This document shows, in pieces, positions 19,652 to 27,323 of a stretch of 31,414 bases of DNA (position 1 is its first letter; each line of letters opens with the position of its first letter). The stretch comes from a virus, in IMG/VR virus record IMGVR_UViG_3300009177_000725, positions 1 through 31,414 of that record; one strand, 5' to 3'. The notes beneath the pieces were generated by a model. It was not told the DNA's origin. It saw only the letters and a program-made list of their open reading frames with translations, and searched no databases. Both the position numbers and the translations under genes were made by a program.

Positions 19652-20024
19652 TGGTTGCTCCTGCTTCTTGGAATGCCGGCTTGATGAAGAACAGCTCGGC
19701 GCGGCGGTTGCGGCATTCCTGCGAACCGCGCTCGAACGTACGACAGTAGTTGGGACGAACATCGTAGAGATCGCACGCAACGCTCTTGCCGAGCGTGCCC
19801 TTCAATGCGACGCACGCTTCGTGTTCACCGAAGCGCTTGAGGCCGAATGCGTACGGTCCATCGTCAGGTGGATCGATTGCTTGCAGCTTCTTGACGTACT
19901 TCGTCGGCAAACGACGCCTATCGAGCGCCGTGACCGGGACGAAGTCTCCGTCACTGCTCTTGCCAACGCAGCACGCTCCACACGTCCGGCACTCAGGTTC
20001 CTCGGTCTCATCGAACTCGCGCAC
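19644..20024 (-). CDS. YkgJ-family Cys-cluster protein
   Basis: 126 residues from the GTG at 20024 (AAAGG upstream); a TTG at 20048 is the alternative. The Cys pattern is C12-x2-C15-x2-C18-C19 (CRTCGACC), C71, C84, and R90-P-x2-C94-R...C104 (RPNYCRTFERGSQEC), which is that of the YkgJ zinc/iron-chelating family. Bacterial members are thought to bind metal, and some modify proteins or ligand peptides. A phage copy may act on a small tagged or Cys-rich protein, but this is speculation. Confidence 0.82.
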   Translation of the reverse strand: MREFDETEEPECRTCGACCVGKSSDGDFVPVTALDRRRLPTKYVKKLQAIDPPDDGPYAFGLKRFGEHEACVALKGTLGKSVACDLYDVRPNYCRTFERGSQECRNRRAELFFIKPAFQEAGATSG

Positions 20025-20322
20025 GAAGCTCAAGCCTTTCGTCTGCAAACGTCACGATGTCGCTTCCGCACTTCGGACACGCCGAATGCGAACCGTTCCA
20101 CGCACGCCGCTCCCACGACGCATGCTGATCGCCGCACGTCCAGCAACCAACGACCGTTGTAGACACCGCACCGATTGGTGGGCGCCAACGATGGCGTTTG
20201 TAGGTTGCTTCGACATGCGGACGAAAGCGCGGCGGTAGTGGTTTGGGTGCTGGATCGATTGCGACCAATTCAACCGGTGGTTCGTTTGCCTGTATCCACA
20301 GGCGCCATCTCCAATGGCTCAT
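20008..20322 (-). CDS. zinc-ribbon protein, 104 aa
   Basis: Excellent ribosome site (AGGAGGAGAAG) before the ATG at 20322. After a Trp-rich start (MSHWRWRLWIQ) and a Pro-rich segment, C60-x2-C63 (GCWTCG) and C82-x2-C85 (ACPKCG) form a zinc ribbon, then a short acidic to basic end. It overlaps the YkgJ-like gene by 17 nt. Function unknown. Confidence 0.75.
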   Translation of the reverse strand: MSHWRWRLWIQANEPPVELVAIDPAPKPLPPRFRPHVEATYKRHRWRPPIGAVSTTVVGCWTCGDQHASWERRAWNGSHSACPKCGSDIVTFADERLELRARVR

Positions 20323-20337
20323 CTTCTCCTCCTAGTG

Positions 20338-22131
20338 TCATTCGACCAATCGGCTTTCGCCGTCCTGTTTGACAACGGTGATGCTCTTGCTGAAGAACGT
20401 CTTCAGCTCGCTCTTGTGGCTGATCACGAACGCGCTCTCGCGTTGAAGCTGTGAGAGTACCTGAACCGCGCGATCGATACCACGATCGTCCAAGCCGTCG
20501 AACACCTCATCGAAGAATGCGACGTTCACCGGCACGCGAGATCTCGACGCAGCCATGTCCTGCAACGCGAGCCCTACGATGATGTCGATCTTCGCGCGCT
20601 CGCCGATGCTGTTCATGTTGTACTTCGTCGCGCCATGCTTGTTCTTCACCTCGATGAAGAACTCCTCACGCGTGCCGCCACCCTTGAGCTGACGCTGCGC
20701 CTTGAACTCGATCTCGATGTTCCCTGCGGTGAGCGCGTTGGTGTAGTGCTCTAGCTTCGCGTTGAGGTACGGGAGAGTCGAGTCGAGCATCAGCGACCGC
20801 AGCCCCTTCGCACCGAAGCCGTGCTGCCAGAACCGCAGCTGTTCGACTTCGTGCTCGCGCTGCTTGACGAATGCTCGCAGCTTCTTCGCCTTGGCTTTGC
20901 ACTTCGCGATGCGCTGCTTCTCATCTGCGATCAGCTCGTCATACTCGTTGCTCTCGCGCAGCTCGGCGAGACGCTCGCGTAGGTCAGCAACCTCGTCTTG
21001 CAGCTTCTCTCGCGTGCGCTTCGCATCGCGTGCGGCTTCGTTCTCTTTGTCGAGCTGCTTCAGCTCACGCTTCAGCGTTTCGAGCGCAGCCTTCGACAAG
21101 ATGAGCGCTTCGTCAGCCAGGTGATCGACGTGGTTTTGCTTTTCGATCTGCTCGTCAATTGCAGCGAGCTGGCGTTCCGTGTGCTGCGCCTCGATCGTCT
21201 GACCACACGTGATGCACTCGGTTCCGTTTGCGTGGCGTACCTTCGCGCGCTTCGCTTCCAATTGCTTCAAGAGCACGCGCGCTGCATCAGCCTGACGCAT
21301 CGCCACGCGCCACTCTTTCTCAGCTTTGTCTAGCTCAGCCTGCACGAGCACAGCCGATTTGACCGTTGGTACCTCCAACGTGCCGAGCAACACCTTTGCG
21401 TGGCCTAGCTGCGTTTTCAGCTTGGAGCGTTTGGCTTCGCTCTGGCGCGCGTTCTCTTCGGCTCGCTCTCGTAGGCGACCTAGCCGCTTTCGCGCTTCCT
21501 GAAGCGAATCTAGGGCCGTTTCGAGCGAGTTCTGAGCCTTCCCTAGCTCGCGTTCGAGCTGGACGAGCTGATCTGAGGCTTTTTGCCCTGCCAGCGCGTA
21601 CACCTCGGAACCAAGCATCTCGTCCAAAACCGCCTTCTTCTCGCTGTCGGTCAAACGCGAGAAGCGATACGCGCGACCTTGCCCAAACACGCACGCGTGC
21701 CGGAACGTCGCGAGCGTCATGCCGATGCATTTGCAGATTGCAGCCTGCGTATCGCGGATCGTGCCTTTGGTCAGCTCTTGCTTCGCGCTCTTGAACAAAA
21801 GCTGAACCGCCTTGCCGCCCTTCTTCCATGCGCGCCTTCGAGTGACCGTGTACTCAAGGTCCCTCACCTCGAACGTGACGCTCACCTCGCAGTTCTTGCC
21901 GCGCTTCTCGTTGACCACATCGTTGCCCTCAGCGCCGGGTTCGTGTGTCGTCGTTCCGTAGAGGCACCACACGAGCGCATCGACGATCGTGCTCTTGCCT
22001 GCACCGTTGCTCGTCGCGCTCTCGTCGTCTTTGTTGACGCCTTCGATGAGGCACATCCCAACGTCGCTCAACTTCAGCTGCGCTCGTTTGAAGCGCATGA
22101 AGTTTCTGATCATGATGTCGAGCAACCTCAT
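20338..22131 (-). CDS. sbcC: SbcC/Rad50-like recombination ATPase
   Basis: 597 residues, the SMC-type ATPase of the SbcCD (T4 gp46/47) exonuclease complex that processes DNA ends for recombination. Walker A at 41-48 (SNGAGKST), Q-loop near 149-152 (FGQG), a coiled coil of about 250 residues broken by a zinc hook at C306-x2-C309 (CITC), ABC signature at 507-512 (NSIGER), and Walker B at 537-542 (VAFFDE) with a His switch at H572. It is shorter than E. coli SbcC, as is usual in phages. The ATG at 22131 overlaps the upstream stop; a GTG at 22140 is possible. Confidence 0.93.
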   Translation of the reverse strand: MRLLDIMIRNFMRFKRAQLKLSDVGMCLIEGVNKDDESATSNGAGKSTIVDALVWCLYGTTTHEPGAEGNDVVNEKRGKNCEVSVTFEVRDLEYTVTRRRAWKKGGKAVQLLFKSAKQELTKGTIRDTQAAICKCIGMTLATFRHACVFGQGRAYRFSRLTDSEKKAVLDEMLGSEVYALAGQKASDQLVQLERELGKAQNSLETALDSLQEARKRLGRLRERAEENARQSEAKRSKLKTQLGHAKVLLGTLEVPTVKSAVLVQAELDKAEKEWRVAMRQADAARVLLKQLEAKRAKVRHANGTECITCGQTIEAQHTERQLAAIDEQIEKQNHVDHLADEALILSKAALETLKRELKQLDKENEAARDAKRTREKLQDEVADLRERLAELRESNEYDELIADEKQRIAKCKAKAKKLRAFVKQREHEVEQLRFWQHGFGAKGLRSLMLDSTLPYLNAKLEHYTNALTAGNIEIEFKAQRQLKGGGTREEFFIEVKNKHGATKYNMNSIGERAKIDIIVGLALQDMAASRSRVPVNVAFFDEVFDGLDDRGIDRAVQVLSQLQRESAFVISHKSELKTFFSKSITVVKQDGESRLVE

Positions 22132-22328
22132 GTCCACCACATCCGTTTGCGATGATCGCGGCGCCAGCGTTTGCGAATGTCGTCATCGTCTGGTGGATCG
22201 CGTCGCTTGTCGTTCCAGCTGATGAGCACGTACGACGATGCAAACGCGAACATCGCGCTCCACGGATCGTTGTTGAGCGCGTTCACCAGACCGAAGATCG
22301 CAAAGCCGAACGCTAGGAGCGAGCGCAT
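22128..22328 (-). CDS. small membrane protein with charged tail
   Basis: 66 residues from the ATG at 22328 (GGAGGG upstream; a GTG at 22340 is the alternative). Hydrophobic segments at about 3-20 (LLAFGFAIFGLVNAL) and 27-42 (SAMFAFASSYVLISW) precede a very charged tail (KRRDPPDDDDIRKRWRRDH). Predicted two-pass membrane protein lying directly between the sbcC gene and another zinc-like gene. Function unknown. Confidence 0.7.
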   Translation of the reverse strand: MRSLLAFGFAIFGLVNALNNDPWSAMFAFASSYVLISWNDKRRDPPDDDDIRKRWRRDHRKRMWWT

Positions 22329-22558
22329 CGTGCCCTCCACAGCTGCACCGCGTTGTCGTACGGACGCCCCTTCGCCGTGCCGCTGAACGTGTGGATGATG
22401 CGCTTCGGCTTCTCGTGCACGATGTGAACGTGCGGCTCGAAGTACGACGCGAAGCTCGGTCGCGCGTGATCAGCGCAAACGTCGAACGCTTCACCGTGCG
22501 AATGCACGGTGGCTACAGCGACGTCAGCGCAAAGGAACACAGCGCACCGCTCAATCAC
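22313..22558 (-). CDS. small Cys/His protein, 81 aa
   Basis: GTG at 22558 overlaps the stop of the upstream membrane gene. Cys and His at the start (RCAVFLC) and in VHSHGEAFDVCADHA resemble small treble-clef-like zinc proteins with a C...C...H...C-x2-H arrangement. The rest is strand-like (ASYFEPHVHIVHEKPKRI). Family not recognised. Confidence 0.65.
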   Translation of the reverse strand: MIERCAVFLCADVAVATVHSHGEAFDVCADHARPSFASYFEPHVHIVHEKPKRIIHTFSGTAKGRPYDNAVQLWRARCARS

Positions 22559-22727
22559 GAGCCAGCGCTTCGATGAGGACGATGACCATCGCAAACACGA
22601 TCGCCGAGTTTGCGAGGAACAGCGGATACAGCTCACCCATCAACAGCGCAGCCGTAATCGAGCCGAGAGCTGCGGCGAGACAGAACGCCAGCATCAAGCG
22701 AGAAAGCTTCTTCGTTTCGTCGGTCAT
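22551..22727 (-). CDS. two-pass membrane protein, 58 aa
   Basis: ATG at 22727, one base after the sbcD stop. After MTDETKKLSR come two hydrophobic spans, about 11-30 (LMLAFCLAAALGSITAALLM) and 35-53 (PLFLANSAIVFAMVIVLI), and the protein ends EALARD. It overlaps the next start by 8 nt. Membrane role unknown. Confidence 0.72.
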   Translation of the reverse strand: MTDETKKLSRLMLAFCLAAALGSITAALLMGELYPLFLANSAIVFAMVIVLIEALARD

Positions 22728-22728
22728 G

Positions 22729-23811
22729 TCACTTCTCCGCGCTGCGTAGCAGCTCGATGCCGGTTTGCAGGAGCGTCTTCGTTTCGAGCCCCTGGCGTTT
22801 GATGTCCTTGCGTTTGTGCTTCACGTACCGCTTGAGCACCTTGCGTGGCGCCAATGCCGGGGAGACGTCCAAACGCTTCTTCGTTTGGCGCTTCGCGCTC
22901 GGCAGTGCGATTGGGTTGATACCTCGTGCGCCCTTCTTCTTCACCGCAGCGAGGTACGCGTCGAGTTCTTCGTCTGCCTTCGCGTACACGACATCGACGA
23001 AGTTACCCTTCACCCCTTTGAGCGGTTCGCCGACTTTGCGCGTGACGAAGCGCGGACGATCGAGCGCCACTCTTTCGACGTGAAGCGTTTGCGAGTCCAC
23101 GACAAGAAAGCCCTTGGGGTCATGCGTTCGGTCGCTTCGAGTGTGTTCAAGAGGGGAACCAATGTAAAAACCTCGACGGACACCCTGAATCGCTTGGTGC
23201 GCGTGATAATGGCCGCTGAGGACGAGTCCAAACGTTTTGTCGAGCTTGAGCGCCTTGGCATCGATCGGCTCCTTCACTTCGTATTCGAGCGAGCTACCAA
23301 CGCTCGCACCTTTGAAGCCGTGGTGGAACAAACCGATGTGACGTTTGCGATCGTACCCTGGCAAGCGGCGCTTCATTTCGCGGATGCGCTTCGCTAGCAC
23401 GTCAGGCGATTCGCAGTACGCGAACATCGTGACGATGATGCCGGCCACTTTGACGCAGCGGAATCCCTTCGGACCGATGCCGACCATCAGGCCCCCGGCC
23501 ATCAAAGCCTGTAGAGCGTGGATCGTGCCTTCCTTGTCCTCATCGTCGTGGTTGCCGTGCACCGCGCGAAACGCGATGCCGGCTTCCTTGAAAAGTAGAA
23601 GCTCGTTTGCCACAGCGACGTACGGCGACGTCCAGAGCACACCGCGTTTGTGAAACAGGTCTCCACCGAAGAAGACGTCTTTCACACCGTTCGCGATGCA
23701 CCACTTCCTGATGTCGGTCAGCACCGAGAGACAGTCTTGCAACCGCTCCGATGCGCCGAATTCAGGGAACGCGTGCGCGTGCAGGTCGCTGAAGAAAACG
23801 AGCTTGGTCAT
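22729..23811 (-). CDS. sbcD: SbcD/Mre11-like nuclease
   Basis: 360 residues, the metallophosphoesterase subunit that pairs with SbcC to cut DNA ends. Metal ligands are in order: D9-x-H11 (SDLHAH), D51 (GGDLFH), N87-H88-D89 (GNHDD), H163/H164 (FHHGF) and H201-x-H203 (GHYHAH). The last 120 residues are basic (KRYVKHKRKDIKRQG), probably for DNA or SbcC binding. It precedes sbcC by three small genes, so the pair is transcribed together. Confidence 0.93.
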   Translation of the reverse strand: MTKLVFFSDLHAHAFPEFGASERLQDCLSVLTDIRKWCIANGVKDVFFGGDLFHKRGVLWTSPYVAVANELLLFKEAGIAFRAVHGNHDDEDKEGTIHALQALMAGGLMVGIGPKGFRCVKVAGIIVTMFAYCESPDVLAKRIREMKRRLPGYDRKRHIGLFHHGFKGASVGSSLEYEVKEPIDAKALKLDKTFGLVLSGHYHAHQAIQGVRRGFYIGSPLEHTRSDRTHDPKGFLVVDSQTLHVERVALDRPRFVTRKVGEPLKGVKGNFVDVVYAKADEELDAYLAAVKKKGARGINPIALPSAKRQTKKRLDVSPALAPRKVLKRYVKHKRKDIKRQGLETKTLLQTGIELLRSAEK

Positions 23812-23963
23812 GAGTTCGGCTTCGTGTGCAGCTCGATGAGCCGTTGCTTCACGCGCTCGGCAAACGCTTCGACGGTCTCGTCAGGCTTGCGCTCGACGCG
23901 ATCGTTGACGTAGCGCCTGTTCGTTTGCATGACGCAAATCGCAAGCGAGAACTCAGCCGCCAT
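23808..23963 (-). CDS. small helical protein, 51 aa
   Basis: ATG at 23963 with GAGGG upstream, overlapping the stop of the previous gene by 11 nt; a second in-frame ATG lies at 23930. The stop overlaps the sbcD start (ATGA). The product is a charged helix (DETVEAFAERVKQRLIELH). Not recognised. Confidence 0.68.
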   Translation of the reverse strand: MAAEFSLAICVMQTNRRYVNDRVERKPDETVEAFAERVKQRLIELHTKPNS

Positions 23964-24645
23964 TCGCGCCCTCGTGCAGACGAGCGCGCGCCGTGATCTC
24001 GTAGAGGCGGAACACGAACGCTTCAGCTTCGTCGATCGACATCTCGCGACCGAGAAGCGTGATCGACTGCTTCTGCATCCTGCCCTCGGCGAAGATCACC
24101 GACAGCTCCGGTTGCGGAAGGTTCTCGACCTTCGGCGCGGTGATCGCGAGCTGCGCCATGATCGCCGCTCGCGTCGCATTGTCGTTGAGGTTGAAGAAAC
24201 CGATGCCGTTCTTGTTCTTCTCGACTTCTTCGCGCAGCTCTTGGTTCGCAGCTTCCAGCATCTCCGTCTTCCCTCGTAGCTCCTCGCGTTCGGTGAACGC
24301 GCGTTGGATTGCGTCGCGACCGGCACGCGCCACGGTCTCCGACTTCGTGGTGCGCATCAGCTCCTCGATCTCGTCGAACGACTGAGCGTGCAGCTCGAAC
24401 GCCGGGCACTTCTTGTGACACGCCAGCGGCTCGTCACCATCGCGCTCGACGTCCACGTTGCCGATGTCCTTCTGATCATCGATCCTGAAACCACACTTGG
24501 TGCAGTGACAGAAGCGCCAGTGGCGATCGAACTTCTTCACCACCACGTCGAGATCGAGCTGGTTCGCATCGATCGCTGCAAACGCACCAGCGATGTAGTT
24601 CTTCCGTGCAGCGATGCGCGCGTGCTCGTCACCGAAGCTAGTCAT
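23953..24645 (-). CDS. zinc-binding protein with coiled coil, 230 aa
   Basis: Start at 24645 overlaps the upstream stop by 8 nt. Residues 46-51 (CHCTKC) and C76-x3-C80 (ACHKKC) form a probable zinc site, followed by a coiled coil at about 110-160 (AFTEREELRGKTEMLEAANQ) and a folded end (SIDEAEAFVFRLYEI). Upstream ATGs in the same frame lie inside the previous gene. Function unknown; neighbours are DNA-end processing genes. Confidence 0.75.
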   Translation of the reverse strand: MTSFGDEHARIAARKNYIAGAFAAIDANQLDLDVVVKKFDRHWRFCHCTKCGFRIDDQKDIGNVDVERDGDEPLACHKKCPAFELHAQSFDEIEELMRTTKSETVARAGRDAIQRAFTEREELRGKTEMLEAANQELREEVEKNKNGIGFFNLNDNATRAAIMAQLAITAPKVENLPQPELSVIFAEGRMQKQSITLLGREMSIDEAEAFVFRLYEITARARLHEGANGG

Positions 24646-25009
24646 CACGGTACGCCGCCTCCTGCGCTTCGTGCGCGTGCGTGACGATCGCGCGCTTGGC
24701 CAGCGGCGACAGCTGCACGTCGAGCGGCTTGCCGTGCTCGTCGATCCACTCGATGTCACGCGGCTTGTAGTCGTGGTGGCTGAGCAAGAGCGTGATTGCA
24801 TCGCGGTGCACCGCGATTGCGTGCTTGTTGGACGCCTGCATCGACATCAGCTCGTGCTTCAGGAACTTCGCTTCGGTTCGCGCGTTGCGAAGCTCCACGT
24901 TCAAGATGTCGATCTGATGCGTGCGCGCGGTCGCCTCTTGCTTCAGTCGAGTCACCTCGTCGAGCGCCGACTGCAATTGCGCTTCGAGGATCTTCTTCGT
25001 CGCCACCAC
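24638..25009 (-). CDS. coiled-coil protein, 123 aa
   Basis: GTG at 25009 with AGGAGG six bases upstream (a GTG at 25006 also fits). Residues about 5-60 form a coiled coil (LEAQLQSALDEVTRLKQEA) and the remainder is mixed (HRDAITLLLSHHDYKPRDI). It overlaps the next gene by 8 nt. Not recognised. Confidence 0.73.
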   Translation of the reverse strand: MVATKKILEAQLQSALDEVTRLKQEATARTHQIDILNVELRNARTEAKFLKHELMSMQASNKHAIAVHRDAITLLLSHHDYKPRDIEWIDEHGKPLDVQLSPLAKRAIVTHAHEAQEAAYRDD

Positions 25010-25010
25010 G

Positions 25011-25364
25011 CTACTCCTCCTTCGCTTTCTTCTTTTTCTTCTTCGCCTTCTTCTCGCCACCGTCACCGGCCGGCTTCTCCATCGCCTCGATGTCCCACCG
25101 ACCGCGCGTCTTCTCCGGGTCGATGGTGTACTTCTCGATGGTCATCACGCCCTCGTGCTCCATCAGCTTCTTGAGCGGCGAGTTGATGAGCTGCACGACG
25201 TTCGCGAGCTTCATCTTGGTGTTGATCGTCACGACCGTGTAAGCGACGTCTTCCTTGTCCTTGTCGACGCGCTTCTCGATCAGCTTCTTCATGTTCTGCA
25301 TCGACGTCGCAGCCTTCCGATCCTTCGGCTTCGCGTCGCTGGTTGCGATCAGTAGCTTCGGCAT
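25011..25364 (-). CDS. Lys-rich-tailed hypothetical protein, 117 aa
   Basis: ATG at 25364, one base after the previous stop. Residues 1-90 look like a small folded domain (MPKLLIATSDAKP; AYTVVTINTKMKLANVVQL), and the last 25 residues are a lysine/glutamate tail (EKKAKKKKKKAKEE) likely to bind nucleic acid or an acidic partner. Not recognised. Confidence 0.75.
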   Translation of the reverse strand: MPKLLIATSDAKPKDRKAATSMQNMKKLIEKRVDKDKEDVAYTVVTINTKMKLANVVQLINSPLKKLMEHEGVMTIEKYTIDPEKTRGRWDIEAMEKPAGDGGEKKAKKKKKKAKEE

Positions 25365-25365
25365 G

Positions 25366-25629
25366 TCACTTCGTTCCCTTCTTGGTGGCGTTGCGCTCGA
25401 CGATGGCGTTGAGCGCTTCGATGTCCATGCGCTGCTTCGGCCGCGCCATCTTGCGCAGCTTCACGCCCTTCTTCCGGTAGCTGTTCACGCGCGAGTAGAC
25501 CGCGTTGCGCGGCAGACCGGTCTTCTCCATCACCTCGTCGATCGTCGACGAGGAACTCCACGCATCGCAGAACGCTTCCGCGGTGACGCCGTACACCGGC
25601 TTGACCTTCTTCTTCTTTGCCTTGCTCAT
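25366..25629 (-). CDS. helix-turn-helix protein, 87 aa
   Basis: ATG at 25629. After a basic start (MSKAKKKKVK) a helix-turn-helix is seen at about residues 28-56 (TIDEVMEKTGLPRNAVYSRV, then NSYRKKGVKLR), like the small HTH proteins of phages that pair a DNA-recognition helix with a basic wing. It probably binds DNA as a regulator or DNA-processing accessory. ATGA overlap with the gene before. Confidence 0.78.
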   Translation of the reverse strand: MSKAKKKKVKPVYGVTAEAFCDAWSSSSTIDEVMEKTGLPRNAVYSRVNSYRKKGVKLRKMARPKQRMDIEALNAIVERNATKKGTK

Positions 25630-26027
25630 TTGCGACCTCGTTGCTTCGTTTGAACCGACGAGACTTTGCCGACACCGGCAGATGAGTCAACGCCAACGAC
25701 GTCAAGCATCGGTAGCTCGTCACCCTCCTTCGGTTTGGGTTTGGACACAGCGCCAGGATTGACGATGTGCGTATCTTTCACCGCGTTCAGCGGTTCGCCT
25801 TTGTACTTGCCCTTGATGAGCGTGTTGAAAGCGGTACCGATGCTCTCTGCGTTCATGACCTGAAGCGCATCGAAGTAGGCCACGTTCGAGTAGCCCCACG
25901 CATCGAGATTGGCGAACTGCACGACGAGATAGCCGGCTTCCACGCCTGGCGTCGTCGGGTCGAAGCCGATCTTGTGGATCATGTTCGAGCCGACCACCTC
26001 GAACATGCGTTTCACCTTCGCCTTCAT
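25626..26027 (-). CDS. KTSC-domain protein
   Basis: 133 residues. Residues about 10-75 match the KTSC domain (named for its position C-terminal to some lysyl-tRNA synthetases): VGSNMIHKIGFDP, VVQFANLDAWGYSNVAYFDAL and a final FNTLIKGKYKGE, corresponding to the S-x-I-x-x-IGYD...L-x-V-x-F...Y-x-Y-x-V pattern. The domain's molecular role is uncertain; it occurs in many phages and is thought to bind nucleic acid. The C-terminal third is Pro/Lys-rich and probably disordered. Confidence 0.8.
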   Translation of the reverse strand: MKAKVKRMFEVVGSNMIHKIGFDPTTPGVEAGYLVVQFANLDAWGYSNVAYFDALQVMNAESIGTAFNTLIKGKYKGEPLNAVKDTHIVNPGAVSKPKPKEGDELPMLDVVGVDSSAGVGKVSSVQTKQRGRK

Positions 26028-26033
26028 CGCTGG

Positions 26034-26558
26034 CTACGCAGCTGCGGCGTTGGTGGTGGGCGCGATGTGCTTCACCGCGTGCGACTTCAGCATCACGCGC
26101 GTGACGCCATCGGTGCACTTCACCTTCCAGTAGCGGAAGCCCTTCTTCGTCTCGCCGTCCTCGCCGGTGACTTCCGCAGCGATGAACAGCTTCTTGTCGA
26201 CCATCGTGTAGAGCGCGGCGCTCGGGTCACCGCTCAGATCGTCCTTGACCTGCACGATGGAACCGATGCCGATCTTCTTGCTCGTGCCACCGGTCGCACC
26301 CTTCGCCGGCTTCCAGCCTTTGTCGAGCATGTTGATCTGCACGCTGAGCGTCGTCACGGCGCTGAGCGCGTTCTGTGCGAGCGACGCGTCGACGTTGGGC
26401 GCCTTCGCGCCTGCGAGCGTGCCTGCGAGCTTGGTGAGCGCCTTCGTCGCGCGCTCCACGCGCAGAACCTGACGCGCCTGCCACGGCGTCTTGTTGCGCT
26501 TCGCCTTCGGTTCGCCAGTGCTTTCCTTCTTCTTCTTCTTCGGCTTCTCGTTGCTCAT
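26034..26558 (-). CDS. hypothetical protein with basic N-tail, 174 aa
   Basis: ATG at 26558 with AGGAG and the shared leader upstream. Residues 1-25 are lysine-rich (NEKPKKKKKESTGEPKAK), then a helical Ala-rich segment (TKALTKLAGTLAGAK) and a strand-rich half (IGIGSIVQVKDDLSG; GFRYWKVKCTDGVTRVML) that looks like a small beta-barrel. Not recognised. Confidence 0.78.
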   Translation of the reverse strand: MSNEKPKKKKKESTGEPKAKRNKTPWQARQVLRVERATKALTKLAGTLAGAKAPNVDASLAQNALSAVTTLSVQINMLDKGWKPAKGATGGTSKKIGIGSIVQVKDDLSGDPSAALYTMVDKKLFIAAEVTGEDGETKKGFRYWKVKCTDGVTRVMLKSHAVKHIAPTTNAAAA

Positions 26559-26584
26559 GGTCTGCTCCTGTCTATCGTTGTGAG
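26559..26584 (-). promoter_or_regulatory. conserved 5' leader, copy 2
   Basis: Read on the minus strand, CTCACAACG, five bases, then CAGGAGCAGACC directly before the ATG at 26558. Copy 1 precedes the AAA+ gene at 18875. The copies differ only in the spacer between the two blocks. Confidence 0.45.
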
Positions 26585-26640
26585 ACCGACGTTTCAGCGC
26601 ACGCTACTACGCTGCGATCTGTGAACGAAGACAGAAACGA

Positions 26641-26994
26641 CTAGTCATCGTCACCGAGATCTGCACCTTCGAGTGGCAGACGTCGGTATCGCGGTTGTCG
26701 CTCTTGTGCTTGCTCATGTGCGTGTGCTTCACGTACTGGATCTCGGTGCGGTAGGAGCTTCGCACTTAGGTCTGACAGTGAGTCCGCGGTCGCGTGCTGG
26801 TAGACACGCCCCATCGTCGAAGAATCGTCGTGTGACGTGAGGTAGCCGTCCTCCACGAGTTCTTCGAGCGCCTTCGCGATCTGGCTTGGCTTGGCTTCGA
26901 GCGTCGCTACGTGCGTCGAGAGCTGCACGATGCTCATCGACGCACGCGCGAGCGTTCGCATGATGTCGATCTTGAGTGCGTCGAGTGGATGCAT
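26641..26994 (-). CDS. winged-HTH protein, 117 aa
   Basis: The ATG at 26994 lies 6 nt after a terminator-like hairpin and has no clear ribosome site, so initiation may be leaderless or limited. Residues about 15-60 form a winged helix (MSIVQLSTHVATLE, then PSQIAKALEELVEDGYLTSH), typical of small transcription regulators. The last third is basic, then acidic (ADLGDDD). A regulator of the recombination operon is a reasonable inference from position. Confidence 0.72.
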   Translation of the reverse strand: MHPLDALKIDIMRTLARASMSIVQLSTHVATLEAKPSQIAKALEELVEDGYLTSHDDSSTMGRVYQHATADSLSDLSAKLLPHRDPVREAHAHEQAQERQPRYRRLPLEGADLGDDD

Positions 26995-27000
26995 AGACGA

Positions 27001-27034
27001 AAGGGCCACCAGGCTGGATTGCCTAGCAGCCCTT
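27001..27034 (-). terminator. terminator-like hairpin before the wHTH gene
   Basis: AAGGGC (27001-27006) pairs with GCCCTT (27029-27034), with an inner AGGC/GCCT stem. On the minus strand the stem ends GCCC and is followed by TTTCGTC, the tail seen at 11502 and 15479. It sits in the 107-nt gap after the operon at 27102-31404 and directly before the next start, so it may terminate that operon or attenuate the winged-HTH gene. Confidence 0.55.
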
Positions 27035-27101
27035 AGTTCGACACTACAGGACTCACCTACGTTTTGCAGTTTCTCTCGACTTCGGAGATCTGCACCGAGG
27101 T

Positions 27102-27323
27102 CTACTCGTACACGTCGCGCAGCGCTTCCGTTGGGCGACGCATCTCGATCGCGTTGTTCTCGCGCATGCTCTCTTCGTCGACGTCGCCGCAGTAGCACGT
27201 CATCTGCGTGACCTGTCGCTGCGTCTTCGGATGCGTGACCGTCACCGGCGCGTACTTATGCACGTGCCGCTGCGGTCCGACGTTGAGATCTCGCACGCCC
27301 TGCTTGGTGAGCTTGGCCTTCAC
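27102..27323 (-). CDS. hypothetical protein, 73 aa
   Basis: GTG at 27323 overlaps the upstream stop and has AGGAG seven bases before it. The sequence is basic and His-rich at the start (GPQRHVHKYAPVTVTH), has a single C-x-C (MTCYCGDVDEE) and ends acidic. Not recognised. It is the last gene of the recA-region operon. Confidence 0.72.
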   Translation of the reverse strand: MKAKLTKQGVRDLNVGPQRHVHKYAPVTVTHPKTQRQVTQMTCYCGDVDEESMRENNAIEMRRPTEALRDVYE

